64,000 nucleotides of DNA from Chlamydiae bacterium Ga0074140 (GTDB lineage Bacteria > Chlamydiota > Chlamydiia > Chlamydiales > Rhabdochlamydiaceae): the NCBI GenBank assembly GCA_001464115.1, contig LNES01000003.1:800548-864547 (forward strand), written 5' to 3'. A program made the translations under genes and the position numbers. This document shows, piece after piece, positions 60,773-64,000 of this stretch; within the stretch, counting starts at the first letter, position 1; each line of letters begins with the position of its first letter. The notes below the pieces were generated by a model. The model saw nothing but the letters and a program-made list of their open reading frames with translations, was not told the origin of the DNA and did no database searches.

Positions 60773-61892
60773 TTCGGCCTCTCTTTATTTTCACATCCCA
60801 TTTTGCGCACGGAAGTGTCCCTACTGTCATTTCTACGTGCTTCCCGATAAGCAGGAGCTAAAAGAGCAGCTGCTCGCTGCTCTTTCTCTTGAATGGAAAA
60901 GAGAATTCCCGAAACTCCAGAGCAGAGAGATCGTCTCGATCTACTTTGGCGGGGGCACCCCTTCGCTGTTTGGACCTCGAGCGATAGAAACGATTCTCGG
61001 CTGGATCCAAAGAGATGCGAAGCTATCTTCACAGTGTGAGATCACCATCGAAGCCAATCCCGAGGAGGGAAGATTGCTCACCGCATTCGCACAAACTGGC
61101 ATAAATCGCATGAGCTTGGGTGTCCAATCTCTCGATGAAGAAATTCTCAAACAACTCGGACGCAAACACACACGTGAAGAGGCCCTCTCGACTGTTCATG
61201 CTCTTCACAAAGCAGGAGTACAAAACCTCTCGCTCGATCTCATGTACGAGATCCCAAAACAGACGCCCTCCTCCTTTGAGAACACGCTCAAAACTCTTGC
61301 AACACTTCCCATTACCCACATCTCTCTGTACAACCTAACCTTTGAACCGGAGACCGTCTTCTTTAAGCGCAAACAGAAACTCACTCCCCTTCTTCCAACG
61401 CCCGATGAAAGTTTACGCATGCTGGAGATGGCTGTTCAATATCTAGAAAAGATGGGGTTGCGACGCTATGAGATCTCCGCTTTTGCGCGTGAAGGTTACC
61501 ACTCCATCCACAACACCGGATATTGGACAGCACGCCCCTTTCTAGGATTCGGCCCCTCCGCTTTCAGCCACTGGAAGGGAAGGCGCTACCGCAATATCGC
61601 AAATTTAAAAACCTACGAAGAGAATCTCTTGCAAGGAAGATCTCCTGTCGACTTCGAAGAAGCTCTCCCCCACCCACAAAATATTCTGGAGCTTTTAGCC
61701 GTCGAACTGCGCCTTCTCCGCGGTGTTGAACTTGGTACTTTTGAGACACGCCATGGACCACTCCCGCAAGAAACTCATATGACCATCCAAGAGCTTATAC
61801 GCAAGGGGTGGCTAACTCGAAACGAGAACATTATCAAGCTTTCTGAAGAAGGGCTTCTGTTCTACGACTCAGTGGCCAGCGAACTCATCTAA
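60759..61892 (+). CDS. hemW: Radical SAM coproporphyrinogen III oxidase-like / heme chaperone
   Basis: YFHIPFCARKCPYCHFYV; GGGTPSLF; GVQSLDEEILKQLGRKHT. Confidence 0.95.
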   Translation: MTGNNSASLYFHIPFCARKCPYCHFYVLPDKQELKEQLLAALSLEWKREFPKLQSREIVSIYFGGGTPSLFGPRAIETILGWIQRDAKLSSQCEITIEANPEEGRLLTAFAQTGINRMSLGVQSLDEEILKQLGRKHTREEALSTVHALHKAGVQNLSLDLMYEIPKQTPSSFENTLKTLATLPITHISLYNLTFEPETVFFKRKQKLTPLLPTPDESLRMLEMAVQYLEKMGLRRYEISAFAREGYHSIHNTGYWTARPFLGFGPSAFSHWKGRRYRNIANLKTYEENLLQGRSPVDFEEALPHPQNILELLAVELRLLRGVELGTFETRHGPLPQETHMTIQELIRKGWLTRNENIIKLSEEGLLFYDSVASELI

Positions 61893-61914
61893 AAGAAGCA
61901 AGATGAAAGTGGAA

Positions 61915-62069
61915 TCGGGCGCGCACGCGGGCACGGGCGCGGGCACGAAAGAAAGAACCGAGAAGGGAATTAATAAAATCGACCCAATGGACAAATTGGA
62001 CTCGGCAAAAGCCGATGAGAGAAAAGTTTCCTTTCTCTCTCGTGCCCGTGCCCGCGTGCGTGCCCGATC
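61915..62069. repeat. (GGGCAC/GGGCGC)-armed inverted repeat element, copy 3
   Basis: TCGGGCGCGCACGCGGGCACGGGCGCGGGCACGAAAGAAAG...TTTCTCTCTCGTGCCCGTGCCCGCGTGCGTGCCCGA. Confidence 0.9.
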
Positions 62070-62078
62070 TCTTTTCTC

Positions 62079-62777
62079 TTATTGCCCAGCCATTACTAAG
62101 AAAATTGCGGGCTTTTTGTGGATGTCCGGATGTGTCATCTTCTTCCACGTCGCAACGCTCTCTGTGATCACGGCTTCGGTGGGAAGTGTGAGATCCCATG
62201 CTACAGAAAGAAGTGTCGTCGGATGAAGGGTATCGAGAAGTGTTTTCAACATCTTCTGATTGCGGTAGGGAGCTTCGATGAAAAGCTCTGTCGATCTCTC
62301 CTGCTGCGATCGTTTTTCGAGCATTCGGATCTCTCGTTTTAGCTTCTCCTCTTCTCGTTCCAAATAGCCATGAAAGGTAAACTTCTGAGCGGGCAAGCCC
62401 GAGAGCATCAGAGCAAGGGTGATCGACGAGGGGCCCACAAATGCATGCACGCGAATACCCTGTCGTTTCGCACGAAAGACCAGTCTTGCCCCCGGATCGG
62501 CAAGACAGGGAAGCCCACAATCGGATACGAGACCCCAACGCCCTCCTTTTAGGAGCGGCGCGAGGAGATCATCTATCTCCTTCTCTTTCGTATGTTCGCT
62601 GAGTGTTTTAATCGGAAGATCTCGTACAGAGAAGAGCCGTAGAAAATGTCGTCCACCTTTTTCGCTCTCGGCAATGAGACCTTCGATCGTTTTTACTGCC
62701 TCACCTAAGCTTTTAGGCAAAAACTGATCCGGCGAGGTGCCTTCAGCGAGTAGATTTGGAAAGAGAAGTAGCGTCAT
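62079..62777 (-). CDS. RsmI/YraL-family SAM-dependent methyltransferase
   Basis: GLVSDCGLPCLADPGARLVFRAKRQGIRVHAFVGPSSITLALMLSGLPAQKFTFHGYL. Confidence 0.92.
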   Translation of the reverse strand: MTLLLFPNLLAEGTSPDQFLPKSLGEAVKTIEGLIAESEKGGRHFLRLFSVRDLPIKTLSEHTKEKEIDDLLAPLLKGGRWGLVSDCGLPCLADPGARLVFRAKRQGIRVHAFVGPSSITLALMLSGLPAQKFTFHGYLEREEEKLKREIRMLEKRSQQERSTELFIEAPYRNQKMLKTLLDTLHPTTLLSVAWDLTLPTEAVITESVATWKKMTHPDIHKKPAIFLVMAGQ

Positions 62778-63741
62778 TTGCTTTTAGGATTGTGATTTTC
62801 GAAACAAGAAGATCCCACAAAAGATCGATTGAAAGCGAGAGACTTTTAGCTTTCATCTCACTTTCAAAGAGAACGATGAGCGCTTGCGCAAAAAAGTTCG
62901 CTCCCCTTTTCTTGGCAATCGACATATATTTTTGTGGAGCTCGTTGAGAGAGACCCATCTCCAGGTGTGTCCGCACTTGCGTGATAAAAGCGAGAAGTCC
63001 GCTGACATCCTCCGGAGGCTGCCGCAACAAGGGACCCTCTCCCCACACGAGCTCTTCTGCGAGCTTCCAGAGACTTGCTTGCTGCGAGCCTGAGCAGATT
63101 GTTCGAACATCTGCAAGCGTGAGATTTTTTTTATCGTGCGCAAAGGTGAGAAGCTTAAAGATCTCCTGCTCGAGTGCAGCGCGATCCGTCCCCACACGGT
63201 CGAGCAAAAAAAGAGCGGCCTCATCAGGTAGCTGCTTCTTCTCCCTCGCAGCCTCGGCAATCAGCCACTCTTTTAAACGCGTCTTCTTATCCCAAGGCTT
63301 TTCCCCACTCATATCGAGGAGAATAAGCTCTTTTTTCACCTGCAGATAGAAATCCGCTGAGGAGGGAGCCTCCTCCGCACTCATGATTAAATAGGCAAAT
63401 GAAGAGGGGCTAGCAACATAGGCTGTCAAAGAGGCCATCTCATCCTTCTTCAATTGATCGACCGCATCGAGAAGAACGATCCAATGGCTTTCAAAAAGAG
63501 GCTGCGACCGCAAGAGCTCCAGAGCATGAGAAAAACCCTCCTTCTCCTCACAAGAAAAGACCTTTTTCCCTCCCCCTTGCTGCACAAGGAGCTCCGCGAT
63601 CTTCTCGACCGTACGCCTTCTCTCCATCGGATCCGGAGAGATGACCATATAAACACGCGACAGATGGGCCGGAAAGGCCTCTCTCAGATGCTTCTCAAAG
63701 GCTTGGAGGTTCTGGTACTTCACATAACCGGTATATCTCAT
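62743..63741 (-). CDS. holA: DNA polymerase III delta subunit-like protein
   Basis: HolA-like pattern (SQPLFESHWIVLLDAVDQLKKDE; LDRVGTDRAALEQEIFKLLTF); start at MRYTGYVKYQ. Confidence 0.78.
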   Translation of the reverse strand: MRYTGYVKYQNLQAFEKHLREAFPAHLSRVYMVISPDPMERRRTVEKIAELLVQQGGGKKVFSCEEKEGFSHALELLRSQPLFESHWIVLLDAVDQLKKDEMASLTAYVASPSSFAYLIMSAEEAPSSADFYLQVKKELILLDMSGEKPWDKKTRLKEWLIAEAAREKKQLPDEAALFLLDRVGTDRAALEQEIFKLLTFAHDKKNLTLADVRTICSGSQQASLWKLAEELVWGEGPLLRQPPEDVSGLLAFITQVRTHLEMGLSQRAPQKYMSIAKKRGANFFAQALIVLFESEMKAKSLSLSIDLLWDLLVSKITILKANDATSLSKSTR

Positions 63742-63789
63742 GAGAGAGTCTGTTAGCAAAAGAATTTACAAAAACCTCAGGAAGCGCCC

Positions 63790-64000
63790 TAGAGACATGT
63801 CGGGGGTTGAGGGGAGCACTACGTGTCGCCCTCGCACCCCCCGCGACCCCCTTGAGCTTTAATCCGCTTCGATAAATCAACTCCTCGTCGGCGGGGTGTG
63901 CGAAGCACTACCCCGCACGCGCTTCGCGCTCTCCTGTGGTGGAATTTTTCTGTGCGATCTGAGTCGTCGGGCTGCTCGCGCGCTCACTTCCCCAACCTTT
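63790..64000. mobile_element. Second copy of the 37941-38437 element, truncated by window end
   Basis: AGACATGTCGGGG...CCCTTGAGCTTTAATCCGCTTCGATAAATC...CTCTCCTGTGGT...GGGCTGCTCGCGCGCTCACTTCCCCAACCTT. Confidence 0.85.

Noticed and set aside
61885-62538. 217-aa minus-strand ORF spanning the GGGCAC repeat
   Set aside because: Out of frame with the methyltransferase it overlaps; its C-terminal ARARARVRAR tract is translated repeat DNA
1-64000. tRNA, rRNA, tmRNA or other classical ncRNA genes
   Set aside because: No cloverleaf-like or T-loop-containing intergenic segment found by eye; a tRNAscan/Infernal run would be decisive

Overview
The window is a contiguous bacterial chromosome segment, about 48% G+C by eye. 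Gene content and order (sucB-sucA, a CT053-like coiled-coil protein, hemW, rsmI-like, holA-like; gatCAB; Pkn1-like kinase/FGE protein; RNase HIII; paired MOMP-like porins) fit a Chlamydiota genome outside Chlamydiaceae, i.e. an amoeba-associated 'environmental chlamydia'. I could not run a search, so the species is not assigned. Most of the window is housekeeping: glmS, an adenylate cyclase, a TamB/AsmA-like protein, class I FBA, a sugar porter, rlmI, rimO, oppABCDF, asnB, an APC transporter with a Usp domain, recN, gatCAB, xerC/D, an adk-like kinase, ferredoxin, IscA, and the 2-oxoglutarate dehydrogenase genes. The most notable accessory content is a candidate host-interaction set. (1) A 461-aa protein at 2055-3440 carries what looks like a complete active site of a herpesvirus-tegument-like (VTD/M48USP-type) deubiquitinase: GSFHQ-x12-C and FDSH. 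(2) A protein at 35545-36195 has an N-terminal F-box-like motif. (3) Several Inc-like membrane proteins are present, including a divergent adjacent paralogous pair. (4) The DUB candidate, three of the Inc-like genes and one small coiled-coil gene share an unusually AT-rich leader with a TATAAT-like box. The second layer of interest is a set of palindromic or MITE-like repeats: a ~497 bp element with long inverted arms (second copy cut by the window end), a (GGGCAC)n-armed family, a GGAGTGCGGCGC REP-like family, and large intergenic palindromes.
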